Shown: positions 16,186 to 23,298 of the stretch, one piece after another
How the letters are laid out: every line of letters begins with the position of its first letter
Position numbering within the stretch: the stretch's first letter is position 1
Source: Bradyrhizobium retamae
Lineage (GTDB): Bacteria; Pseudomonadota; Alphaproteobacteria; Rhizobiales; Xanthobacteraceae
DNA: 64,000 nt
NCBI RefSeq assembly: GCF_001440415.1
Contig: NZ_LLYA01000135.1
Coordinates: 1 to 64,000, forward strand
Direction: 5' to 3'
Notes under the pieces: model-generated
Seen by the model: only the letters and a program-made list of their open reading frames with translations
Database searches by the model: none
Told to the model about the DNA's origin: nothing
Made by a program: the position numbers and the translations under genes

Positions 16186-16515
16186 ATGGATAGTGATGTG
16201 GATGTTGGCCGACGCTTAATCGCATTCCGCGAGTCTCGCGGCATGAACCAGGTTCAATTCGCCTCTGAGCTGAGTATCGCAAAGAACACGCTCAACGGCT
16301 ATGAAACCGGCGAACGCCCTTTACCTGCTGAAAAAGCCAAGCGAATCCGCGAGCGGTTCGGCATCTCGCTGGATTGGCTGCTGTATGGCGATATTGGCCA
16401 GCCCGGCTATGAGGTCGCGGTAAAGCTCGGCCCCAAGCCAAGCATCAAGGCAGATTCCAAGGCCGCCTCCCTGCAGAAAACGCCTGCGAGACGCCGAAAA
16501 GCTGCGAACAGATAA
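16186..16515 (+). CDS. XRE-family repressor (CI-like)
   Basis: A 109-residue protein. Residues 8-66 form a lambda-repressor-type HTH domain (LIAFRESRGMNQVQFASELS; IAKNTLNGYETGERPLP; FGISLDWLLYG). The C-terminus is short and basic and lacks the LexA-like peptidase domain of lambda CI. There is no Shine-Dalgarno sequence before the ATG, and a possible -10 (AGATAT, 16175-16180) is only six bases away, suggesting a leaderless message. Operators flank the gene on both sides. It probably maintains the quiescent state of the element. Confidence 0.75.
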   Translation: MDSDVDVGRRLIAFRESRGMNQVQFASELSIAKNTLNGYETGERPLPAEKAKRIRERFGISLDWLLYGDIGQPGYEVAVKLGPKPSIKADSKAASLQKTPARRRKAANR

Positions 16516-16531
16516 TTCGCATATTGCGAAC
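16515..16531. promoter_or_regulatory. Phage operator after the repressor gene
   Basis: ATTCGC-ATATT-GCGAAC, one mismatch from perfect symmetry. It overlaps the last base of the repressor stop codon and is 13 bases from the next operator. Confidence 0.6.
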
Positions 16532-16538
16532 TTTATAG

Positions 16539-16567
16539 TTGACGGTTCGCAGATCGCGAACTAGCAT
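16539..16567 (+). promoter_or_regulatory. Rightward promoter with operator filling the spacer
   Basis: -35 TTGACG (16539-16544), a spacer of exactly 17 bases that is the perfect operator GTTCGC-AGATC-GCGAAC (16545-16561), and -10 TAGCAT (16562-16567). Transcription would start near 16574. It drives the small rightward genes from 16601 onward. Confidence 0.66.
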
Positions 16568-16569
16568 TT

Positions 16570-16590
16570 CCCGTGAATCAACATCACGGG
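16570..16590 (+). promoter_or_regulatory. Hairpin at the start of the rightward transcript
   Basis: Stem CCCGTGA/TCACGGG with a 7-base loop, directly after the predicted -10. It could be a 5' RNA hairpin that stabilises the message, or another protein-binding palindrome. Confidence 0.4.
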
Positions 16591-16600
16591 AAACCCTGTC

Positions 16601-17011
16601 GTGCGTACCTCCCCTGCCACCTCGATCATCCCATCCGGCGCCCGCTCGTTCGGCCGCCGCCCGCTGAAGTCGTTCGCCGGGCATGTGACCTGCCTGATGC
16701 TCTTCCGGCACGACGAGACGGACACCGACGTGCTGGTCTCCGACGATGGCGATGCGGGCGGCGCCGTGTGGCTGCCGAAGGCCCTGCTTTCGATCGATCG
16801 CGCCGACCGCAGCCGCTTCCTAGTCGTGACGCTGTCGCAGCGGACGGCCCATCAGCACCAGCTTTCCACACGGATCATCGATCGCACGCGCTTCACGCAT
16901 GAAGAACGCGCCGACCTCGAGGACGCCATCACCACCGCCGCCCGCGCCCGCAAGCGATTGAGCGGGCGGGAAGACGCACGGCCATTTCCGGGAAGGAATG
17001 CGTTCGCATGA
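16601..17011 (+). CDS. Hypothetical protein, first gene of the rightward phage operon
   Basis: A 136-residue protein starting at a GTG (16601), about 27 bases after the predicted transcription start. The central part (GAVWLPKALLSIDRADRSR) looks like a compact alpha/beta domain and the C-terminal third is helical and basic. No family recognised. Its stop overlaps the next start by ATGA. Confidence 0.55.
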   Translation: MRTSPATSIIPSGARSFGRRPLKSFAGHVTCLMLFRHDETDTDVLVSDDGDAGGAVWLPKALLSIDRADRSRFLVVTLSQRTAHQHQLSTRIIDRTRFTHEERADLEDAITTAARARKRLSGREDARPFPGRNAFA

Positions 17012-17253
17012 TGCCCGCCGAATTCAGGTGGCTGGAAGGCCCGATCGTGGTGAAACCCCCGACCTATCGCCAGGAGTTGATCGAGAGCATGGCCCGCGGC
17101 CTGCAGGAAGCCGGCACCGCGGGTGATGAGCGTGGTGCCATCCGGTGGCTGTTCAACAACCGTTACGCGATGGCCGACATCGTCATGCTGCTGGACGATG
17201 CCAGGGCGCTGGCATTTCAGGAGATCGTGGCGCGGGAGATGAGCAAGCGATGA
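17008..17253 (+). CDS. Small hypothetical protein
   Basis: An 81-residue helical protein (MMPAEFRWLEGPIVVKPPTY...), coupled by ATGA to the genes before and after it. Function unknown. Confidence 0.55.
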   Translation: MMPAEFRWLEGPIVVKPPTYRQELIESMARGLQEAGTAGDERGAIRWLFNNRYAMADIVMLLDDARALAFQEIVAREMSKR

Positions 17254-17453
17254 TCTCCGATCGCGCCATGGCCCACGCCATCAACAATGCGCCTCGGCGG
17301 GTTGCCGAGCGCGGACAAGATCAAGCAGCTCCGCCGCCCTCCCTGTCCGCCGCAGCACCGGTCGCGGCGACAGCATCACCGGCTTCACCGCCGCAGCGGG
17401 CGCTGCCCCCGTGCCCGCTGATCAAGCCGGAGGACGGCGGAGCCCCGGCGTGA
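17250..17453 (+). CDS. Small hypothetical protein, low complexity
   Basis: A 67-residue product from the ATG at 17250, which overlaps the previous stop. The N-terminus (MISDRAMAHAINNAPRR) is ordinary and the rest is Ala/Pro-rich and probably disordered. The stop overlaps a GTG start of the next gene (GTGA). Confidence 0.48.
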   Translation: MISDRAMAHAINNAPRRVAERGQDQAAPPPSLSAAAPVAATASPASPPQRALPPCPLIKPEDGGAPA

Positions 17454-17647
17454 TCCGCCTCGCCCCCTCCTACTACAAGTATCTCTCGCTGCTCAAACTC
17501 AGCCCCTTTGAGCGGCACGCAGGCGGCGGCTGGCGGTTTGGCACGCGACGCATTGCCTACAGTGTCGTCGATCGCCTGACCGCCAGCGGCCGCGCCCGGA
17601 TCGAGGGCAGCCGGCTGCAGCTAGTCGCGCAGATCGAGGGCGATTGA
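17450..17647 (+). CDS. Small hypothetical protein with GTG start
   Basis: A 65-residue product starting at the GTG at 17450 that overlaps the previous stop. It contains a winged-helix-like segment (GWRFGTRRIAYSVVDRLTAS), as found in small phage DNA-binding proteins. The assignment is weak. Confidence 0.5.
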   Translation: MIRLAPSYYKYLSLLKLSPFERHAGGGWRFGTRRIAYSVVDRLTASGRARIEGSRLQLVAQIEGD

Positions 17648-17670
17648 AAATGCGCAAGATGATCCACCTG

Positions 17671-18021
17671 CTAGATTTGCGGAACGAACCCGGCGGGATG
17701 GTTGCGGAGAAGATCCTCAAGCTCAGCGACACGATCGCGGAGTATCGTTTTCCACGCCTCAGTATGGTCGCCGTTTTTGTCACCGATCCTTGCACCAGGC
17801 CTGTCGAAGAACGCGAGTTGGTCGATCAGACGCTTTCTATCTTCCTTGAGACCTCTAACGTGATCGAGCAGGAGATTGATCTGGTTTTCGACGGGCGCCG
17901 CGATCTCGGCGCCAGCCGAATAGCGTTGAGCCTGGCGGAGGCTAATCCCCAGCGGGGCGGCGCATGCATAGACCGATCCCCAAAGTTTAATAACAGCATT
18001 GTTGAACTGCTTCGAAGTCAT
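17671..18021 (-). CDS. HTH protein antisense to the rightward operon
   Basis: A 116-residue protein starting at 18021 (GCAGGG upstream). The N-terminal 45 residues (SVYACAAPLGISLRQAQRYSAG) form a helix-turn-helix common in small rhizobial phage proteins, followed by a coiled-coil-like charged segment. A plus-strand frame over the same bases (17644-18120) is rejected because only this strand gives a recognisable fold. It faces against the surrounding rightward genes and may regulate excision. Confidence 0.62.
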   Translation of the reverse strand: MTSKQFNNAVIKLWGSVYACAAPLGISLRQAQRYSAGAEIAAPVENQINLLLDHVRGLKEDRKRLIDQLAFFDRPGARIGDKNGDHTEAWKTILRDRVAELEDLLRNHPAGFVPQI

Positions 18022-18122
18022 CTGGCCCTGCTTTCTAGGTGGAGCTACGCCAAACGTACGACACCACGACGTATGCGTCAAGACGACGTACACACCGTTT
18101 CAGCCGGTCATCGAGGCTAACC

Positions 18123-18473
18123 ATGCCCCGCCGCCAGGAACTCCCCAGAAAACGCGTTAAGATCGCCTCGGCCGTCTCGATCCTCGGCCTCGAGGCCCGT
18201 ACAGTGCGCGACATGGCGGCCCGCGGCGAGATCCCTGGCGCTGCCAAGCCGCGGGGCATCTGGACTTTCGACGCGGCGCTGCTCGACCAGTTCAACAGCG
18301 ATCGCGAGAAGGCGGCATGTCAAAACGCAAGGCACCAAAGGGTTGTTTCTGGCGGGACGGCGTCCTCTATGGCCGGATTCAAACCGGCGGCCGCGACATC
18401 AAATGGTCACTACGCACAGACGATCCGGCAATTGCGCGAAGCCGCCGCAAGGCGGAGCGCGACCGCCAGATAG
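18123..18473 (+). CDS. Excisionase-like HTH protein
   Basis: A 116-residue product. Residues 10-60 (KRVKIASAVSILGLEARTVR; DMAARGEIPGAAKPRGIWTF) match the MerR-like winged helix of excisionases, which bend DNA at attachment sites. The 3' end overlaps the integrase gene by 157 bases. The conserved domain finishes before that overlap, so the tail may be non-essential. Its position just before the integrase fits an Xis/Int pair. Confidence 0.66.
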   Translation: MPRRQELPRKRVKIASAVSILGLEARTVRDMAARGEIPGAAKPRGIWTFDAALLDQFNSDREKAACQNARHQRVVSGGTASSMAGFKPAAATSNGHYAQTIRQLREAAARRSATAR

Positions 18474-19519
18474 CGGCTCAACGCTACGGCGATCACCGCC
18501 GGACCTTTAGCGAAGCGCTGGACGGCTGGGGCAAACACATCGCCGAACAGATCAGTCCGAAGACGTTCGATCGCTACCTGACCTCCCTGGACGTTCTAGC
18601 GCGCCATCTGGACGGACTATACATCGACGAGCTGGACAAGGCGCTGGTCGGTAGCATCGTCGAAAACCGGCGCGACGTTCCTGCCGTGCCCAAGGGCCGC
18701 AAGCACCCCGTCACCGCGTCGATCGCGACCATCAAGCGAGACCTGACCGCCCTCTCGAGCGTGTGCGACTGGATGGTCGACGAAGGCTGGCGCGACGACA
18801 ATCCGGTCATGGCATGGCTGAAGCCGGGCGGACGGCGCAAGTCCCGCCTCAAGGAACGCCGCGACCCGATCGTGCTGCCGGATCTTCGCCATGTGCAGAT
18901 GGTGATCGAGCGGGCGCCGGCGCTGTTCGCCGACCTGATCCGCGCGGCGCTCAAAACCGGCGCGCGCCTCGACGAACTGGTCAAGGCCGACCGCGCCCAT
19001 CTCGACCGCGAGCGCAAACAGCTGACCGTCATCGGCAAGCGCAACAAGCTGCGCGTGATCGACCTGGTCGATGATGGCGAGGACTTCGGGTTCGAATGCC
19101 TGTCGGCGCTGCCGGCCTCGATCGAGACCAAAGCGCTGTTTTGGCATCGCGCCGAGGCAGGCAAGCGCGCCCGCCTCGGCCAGCGCAAAGCGGAGCGCTA
19201 CCGACAGGCCTCCTCGAACTTCGGACGCATTGTCGAGGCCGTCGCGGGCCAGGCCCAAAAACAGGACCAGGATTTTCGCCCGTTTGCGTTCCACCATCTG
19301 CGGCACCTGCACGCCGTCAATTGGCTGAAAAGCGGCCGCTCGATCTATGTTTTGCAGGGCCGTCTCGGTCATACCTCGATCAAAACAACCGAGATGTACC
19401 TCACCTATCTGACGCCGGAAGAGGTGCAGATCGTCACCCTCGGCCAGGGCGCATCAGGATCAAAATCAGGAAACCGGCCTTCGGTTTCAGGATCAGCGAA
19501 ATCGCAGAAAGGCCAATAA
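18317..19519 (+). CDS. Tyrosine-recombinase integrase
   Basis: A 400-residue site-specific recombinase. After an N-terminal SAM-like core-binding domain (about 60-155), the catalytic domain shows R217 (TGARLDEL), the beta-hairpin K241, H326-x-x-R329 (FHHLRH), H352 (GHTS) and the nucleophile Y361 (EMYLTY), so the active site is complete. GAGAAGG lies before the ATG. The gene ends 42 bases from the tRNA 3' fragment that marks the element boundary. Confidence 0.93.
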   Translation: MSKRKAPKGCFWRDGVLYGRIQTGGRDIKWSLRTDDPAIARSRRKAERDRQIAAQRYGDHRRTFSEALDGWGKHIAEQISPKTFDRYLTSLDVLARHLDGLYIDELDKALVGSIVENRRDVPAVPKGRKHPVTASIATIKRDLTALSSVCDWMVDEGWRDDNPVMAWLKPGGRRKSRLKERRDPIVLPDLRHVQMVIERAPALFADLIRAALKTGARLDELVKADRAHLDRERKQLTVIGKRNKLRVIDLVDDGEDFGFECLSALPASIETKALFWHRAEAGKRARLGQRKAERYRQASSNFGRIVEAVAGQAQKQDQDFRPFAFHHLRHLHAVNWLKSGRSIYVLQGRLGHTSIKTTEMYLTYLTPEEVQIVTLGQGASGSKSGNRPSVSGSAKSQKGQ

Positions 19520-19560
19520 AATCGGGCACAACTTGCATGCAGAGCCGCGCCCGAAAACCC

Positions 19561-19607
19561 GTTTTGTAAACCGAAGGTCGGGAGTTCAATCCTCTCAACC
19601 GGCACCA
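19561..19607 (+). other. Attachment site: 3' portion of a tRNA gene (probably tRNA-Thr, TGT)
   Basis: The sequence runs from the anticodon arm to CCA: loop TTTGTAA (anticodon TGT), T arm GGGAG-TTCAATC-CTCTC, acceptor strand AACCGGC, then ACCA. The 5' half of a tRNA is absent. Just upstream, positions 27 and 29 no longer pair with the 3' anticodon stem, so homology begins at about 19561. This is the usual crossover point for a tRNA-targeting tyrosine integrase, with the complete tRNA expected at the other, unseen end of the element. Confidence 0.82.
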
Positions 19608-19656
19608 CTTAAGAGCGTCAGGCGGACGAAAACCGTTCGACCGAGCCAAGACCCGT

Positions 19657-20361
19657 TCAGGCCTCCACCATTGGTGGGAATTCCACGGGAAGTTGTTGGG
19701 GGAATACCATTTCCGCCGATTTCCCAAGCTCTGCCGATTTCCCAAGGCTCCGCGTTGAATAGGGATCGAGCGACGCTTTCCGTTTGCTTACCCGCTCTAC
19801 ACGTAGCTGCAATCCGAACGCCCCGAGAATCGTCAGGACAGTCGTAAATTCGGGAGAACGATCGCCCATGAACGAGCGGTAGAGTCGTGTTCGGCCAATC
19901 TGTATTCGCCGCGCGAACTCAGTAACATTCTCCTGGGCTCGGATGATCTCCCCAAAGGTAGCACAAATGGCACGAAGATTGGATGTTGCAAGGGCAGGAT
20001 TCAAGAGCTCGGCAACTCCCGCCGGAGTGCTGTAACGCAAATGGCCATGCACTGGCTGTTGAGAACTATATCCTTCGAGCGTGGATGCGGACGGTTGCAG
20101 TGTAACCAGCCTCAGGCGCAGTGCCGTAATCACCTTCGTCACTGTGGAAAGCCGCGGCCCCCTCTCCGATACGAAAGCCCCGTAGAGGTGTGCCCGCTCT
20201 ATTCCTGATGCGATAGCGATTGCCGTGACATTTTGGGCCCGGACTGCTTCACCGAGAGCCAGGCAAACCTGACGGCTATCGGTGGTTTGAAACGCCTGAT
20301 TCAAGAATTTTTCAAGCTGAGCCGTGCTGGCGTATTGAGGGCGACGCGCCGTCTTGGCCAT
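19657..20361 (-). CDS. Tandem-duplicated antitoxin-type HTH protein
   Basis: A 234-residue protein from the ATG at 20361. It contains two copies of the addiction-module antidote/prophage DNA-binding domain (residues about 15-90 and 115-192). Both have the LNxAxxT entry, the RAQ-N-VT helix and the LYxxF helix, and copy 2 ends TVLTILGAFGLQLRVER. These domains normally occur singly, next to a HigB/RelE-like toxin; here they are fused and no toxin is visible on either side. It lies just outside the element boundary. A stand-alone regulator is the likely role. Confidence 0.68.
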   Translation of the reverse strand: MAKTARRPQYASTAQLEKFLNQAFQTTDSRQVCLALGEAVRAQNVTAIAIASGIERAHLYGAFVSERGPRLSTVTKVITALRLRLVTLQPSASTLEGYSSQQPVHGHLRYSTPAGVAELLNPALATSNLRAICATFGEIIRAQENVTEFARRIQIGRTRLYRSFMGDRSPEFTTVLTILGAFGLQLRVERVSKRKASLDPYSTRSLGKSAELGKSAEMVFPQQLPVEFPPMVEA

Positions 20362-20419
20362 CTGGTGCCATCCGAGTCTGCACTCACGGGCGCAATCAGA
20401 AATAGCCCTCAAGAGGCCG

Positions 20420-20451
20420 AAAAACCTCTGGCCGGGCATGGCCAGAGGTTT
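20420..20451 (-). terminator. Strong hairpin upstream of the duplicated HTH gene
   Basis: Perfect 12-bp stem AAACCTCTGGCC/GGCCAGAGGTTT with a 6-base loop; leftward it ends in five T. It lies about 60 bases before the start of the HTH gene, so it either ends transcription from the right or acts as an attenuator. Confidence 0.55.
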
Positions 20452-20505
20452 CGGAGGTATTTCTGAAGATGCTGGTGCGCTTCTCCATGAGAGGCCGCCA
20501 ACCAA

Positions 20506-20782
20506 TTTGGCGACTACGCCTGATGATAATACATGAATTACTCAAGTTATTACAACATATATTTTAGTTACGCACATCGGCGCATGTTCCGGCGAAGACG
20601 CTTTGCTGAGGATTCGATGGTGTGCGGGGCGACAAGGCTTCGCTGAAGGCTCGTCGCTCCATGCAGAGTTCAAACGGCGCGACGGAGATCCGGCGAACAT
20701 TCTGATGACAGGACGCACTTCCGAGTCTTTGAGCGCTTCAGTGAGCTTGCGCGCCACTTCGGTGTGCTGGCGTGGAGCTCGC
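20506..20782. other. Intergenic region, possible decayed sequence
   Basis: About 280 bases. The left part (20520-20575) is AT-rich and promoter-like. The remainder has short open frames on both strands without ribosome-binding sites or recognisable products. Confidence 0.35.
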
Positions 20783-20822
20783 CAAAAAAAAGAAACCCCC
20801 GGCAGCGAAAACCGCCGGGGGT
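20783..20822 (-). terminator. Intrinsic terminator of the porin gene
   Basis: Stem ACCCCCGGC/GCCGGGGGT with a 10-base loop; leftward it is followed by TTTCTTTTTTTT. It lies 24 bases beyond the porin stop codon. Confidence 0.88.
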
Positions 20823-20845
20823 CATTGCGATAGTTCAGTTCAGGA

Positions 20846-22354
20846 TCAGAAATTGCGCTGAACGCGAACGTTGAGCGAAACGGCGTCCTGATCCTTGTAC
20901 TCGTACCTCGTGGTCGGCTTCGGAGCCGCCACGTTGCTCGCCGCGCTCATAGTGGCAGCGCCGCCGAACTTCTGGTCGAGGTGGAACCACATCACTTCCG
21001 CCGAGAACGTCAGGTTCGCAACAGGAGTCCAACGGGTGATCAAACCGAGTTGCGAGATGTTGTAATCGGGGTTGCAAGAGTAGTCTGCGCTCGGCGCCTT
21101 GCCGACGTTGTAGTTGGCACACCACTGACCTTTCGCCGTGCCGAGGTCGAGGGCGTTGCCACCATACCGCACCGCAGCCCAGGACCCGAACAGGCTGGTC
21201 GACCAGTGGGGATCCCAGTTGTGGTTGAACGCACCACGAATACCGTACGCATCAACCAGCTTGATGTCGCCGGTGCCGCCCAAAGCAACGGGCATGTAGA
21301 CACCGTCGGCAGTCTGGCCGAAGCCGATGCTCTGGTAAGAGTCCGCACGGCCCGAGCTACCGAACATCGCGAAGCTGGGCGCCGTGTTGATCACGTTCTT
21401 CGTGGCACCTTTGGCATAGGAGACATCAACCTTGATGTCGTCGCCGGGGCCGGTGGGCAGGTTCTTGAGCTGCAACGCCGCCATCACCGAACCGCCCCAC
21501 TTGGAATCGGGGTGGCCAGAGATTTCCTGCAGGTTGCCGGGAGTCAGGATGTTGTAGGAACCACTGACTTCATGCGCCGCGGCCGAAATCTGGAACAGAC
21601 CCCACGCCTGGTCGACGCGGATGTTGCCGACGATGTCCGGAGCACGCGCACCGGAGTAGGCGTTCGTGCCTGCCGTGATGGCGGTGGACGCGTTGCCGAG
21701 ACCCACGTTCAACAACTGAGTGCGGTTGTAGTATGGGTCGTCCAGGCCGATGCTGGCGGACACGCCGTTACCGAACTGCGCGGTGTACTGGATGTTGTTC
21801 GTGCCGACGACGTCGTCATGGCCGCCAAGCAGGAACGAGGAGTTGTTGCCCGGATAACCGTGCCAAGGCGTCGCATAGGCCGAAGCAGACTTACCGAAGG
21901 TGAACCCAGCGAACTGGATGAACACCAAATCCACGCCAAGAGTCTGCGTGCCAGCCACAGCCGGACCTTCGCCGGTAGACGAGTTCAGATTGAAGTTGGC
22001 CTGACCGAAGGTGCGAACGACGCCGTACGCCGTGGCAGTGCGCGTATCTACGCTGAGCGCCAAACGCGAACGGGCAGCATAGTAATCGCGCAAGCGATTC
22101 TGCTGACCAAGATTGCCGTTCCACGCGGGCTGATCGAAAATGCCGCCGTTGAACGTGGTGTCGACGCGCAGGTAACCACCAATCTTCATGCAGGTGTCGG
22201 TGCCGGGGATGTAGTAGAAACCAGCGCCGTACAGGGAGCAGATCTTCACGTACTCGACCGCTTTGGCCTTGACGGGAAGATCGGCAGCCTGCGCTCCACT
22301 CACGGCGATGAGACCCGCCGCCGAGCCGAGAACAAGGCTCTTGATCATAGTCAT
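20846..22354 (-). CDS. Outer-membrane porin (Porin_2 family)
   Basis: A 502-residue protein with a signal peptide ending around residue 23 (SGAQA-ADLPVKAKA) and the bradyrhizobial porin signature YVKICSLYGAGFYYIPGTDT followed by CMKIGGYLRVD. The C-terminus ends VRVQRNF, the terminal Phe typical of outer-membrane barrels. It forms a general diffusion channel. The start at 22354 is fixed by GGAGG eight bases upstream, although the frame is open to 22552. It has its own terminator and a divergent MarR gene upstream. Confidence 0.92.
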   Translation of the reverse strand: MTMIKSLVLGSAAGLIAVSGAQAADLPVKAKAVEYVKICSLYGAGFYYIPGTDTCMKIGGYLRVDTTFNGGIFDQPAWNGNLGQQNRLRDYYAARSRLALSVDTRTATAYGVVRTFGQANFNLNSSTGEGPAVAGTQTLGVDLVFIQFAGFTFGKSASAYATPWHGYPGNNSSFLLGGHDDVVGTNNIQYTAQFGNGVSASIGLDDPYYNRTQLLNVGLGNASTAITAGTNAYSGARAPDIVGNIRVDQAWGLFQISAAAHEVSGSYNILTPGNLQEISGHPDSKWGGSVMAALQLKNLPTGPGDDIKVDVSYAKGATKNVINTAPSFAMFGSSGRADSYQSIGFGQTADGVYMPVALGGTGDIKLVDAYGIRGAFNHNWDPHWSTSLFGSWAAVRYGGNALDLGTAKGQWCANYNVGKAPSADYSCNPDYNISQLGLITRWTPVANLTFSAEVMWFHLDQKFGGAATMSAASNVAAPKPTTRYEYKDQDAVSLNVRVQRNF

Positions 22355-22739
22355 GTTAAACCTCCAAGTTGCTCTGCCAGGACGAGGACGGACCTGTGGC
22401 TGTTCCCCCAGGAAAGATCCGCCCTCGCCTTTGAAAAACCGCTCAGTCGTTTCGCGTCTTCGGACACACCCGCATGAACGCGAGGGACTTAAGCGAACCA
22501 CCTGCAACGGGACGACCCAGGACCCCCCTCGGCCGTCCTCAGAACTATGCATGCGCGACTTACTTAATCAAAATAGTTTATATACTCAGCTATATCTATC
22601 CTGTTCGACTGTGTCGCTGTGGCAACACCGGCTGCTCGCAAAATCGTGTTCGGGGAACCGCCAGAAAGGCGTGCACTCGGATGATATTGTTAGGTAAATC
22701 AGTTAGGTTAGTACCCGCTGACTCGGAGTTAGAGAAACG
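22355..22739. promoter_or_regulatory. Divergent promoter region between porin and marR-like gene
   Basis: About 385 bases without a gene. It includes an AT-rich stretch (22561-22600) with several TATA-like sequences and two direct copies of GTTAGGT (22689-22695 and 22702-22708, 13 bases apart) just before the MarR gene. These could be a regulator site; no single promoter can be assigned with certainty. Confidence 0.4.
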
Positions 22740-23279
22740 ATGGCACAGGAACTCCGTAAGGGGTCGGACTCGTCGAGCCGCGGCAGCCGCGGAGGGTCGG
22801 ATGAGTTCGGCGGAAAGAATCAGGACATCGCCCGGCAACTCTCCTGGGAGATCGCCGCCATCAACGTGCACCTCCAGGAGATTCGTTACTTCTGGGCAAA
22901 AGCCCTCGGCATCAGCGGCCCGCAATGGATGATCCTGATGGCTCTGGCCGATTTGGACAAAGGTGAGGGCGTCCCAGTGAAGGACGTCTCAAAGATGCTT
23001 CACGTAGACCCGTCGTTCGTCACGACTCAGTCGAAAATGCTCGAGAAGAAGGGTTTCATGCGGCGGAGGACGTCGGCAGACGATGCAAGGGTTGTGCAGA
23101 TGTCGTTGACGGACAAGACTTATAAGCACATTGCAAACTTGGCCTCCGAGCAGGAGGCCCTCAACAACTTCGTCTTCGCGGAATTCAGCGACCGTGAACT
23201 CAGCGAGCTCACTGGCAAACTCGCGACCCTGAAGGGCCGTCTTGAGAAGGCGAGCCTGAAGATAGCGATGGGTATATGA
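22740..23279 (+). CDS. MarR-family transcriptional regulator
   Basis: A 179-residue protein with a disordered 35-residue N-terminus, then the MarR winged-helix fold: FWAKALGISGPQWMILMALA, the recognition region DVSKMLHVDPSFVTTQSKML and the wing MRRRTSADDARVVQMSLTDK. It is divergent from the porin gene and convergent with the hydrolase gene at 23299. Ligand and targets unknown. Confidence 0.85.
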   Translation: MAQELRKGSDSSSRGSRGGSDEFGGKNQDIARQLSWEIAAINVHLQEIRYFWAKALGISGPQWMILMALADLDKGEGVPVKDVSKMLHVDPSFVTTQSKMLEKKGFMRRRTSADDARVVQMSLTDKTYKHIANLASEQEALNNFVFAEFSDRELSELTGKLATLKGRLEKASLKIAMGI

Positions 23280-23298
23280 CCTCTCCGACGGTAACGAG

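Noticed and set aside
17644..18120. A 158-codon plus-strand frame
   Set aside because: It starts with a TTG overlapping the previous stop, but the opposite strand gives a recognisable HTH protein with a ribosome-binding site, so this frame is probably its shadow.
19561..19607. Complete tRNA gene
   Set aside because: The acceptor 5' strand, D arm and matching anticodon 5' strand are missing; it is only the 3' part used as attachment site.
20542..20833. Small frames on both strands between the duplicated HTH gene and the porin
   Set aside because: No ribosome-binding site or domain; one of them runs into the porin terminator.
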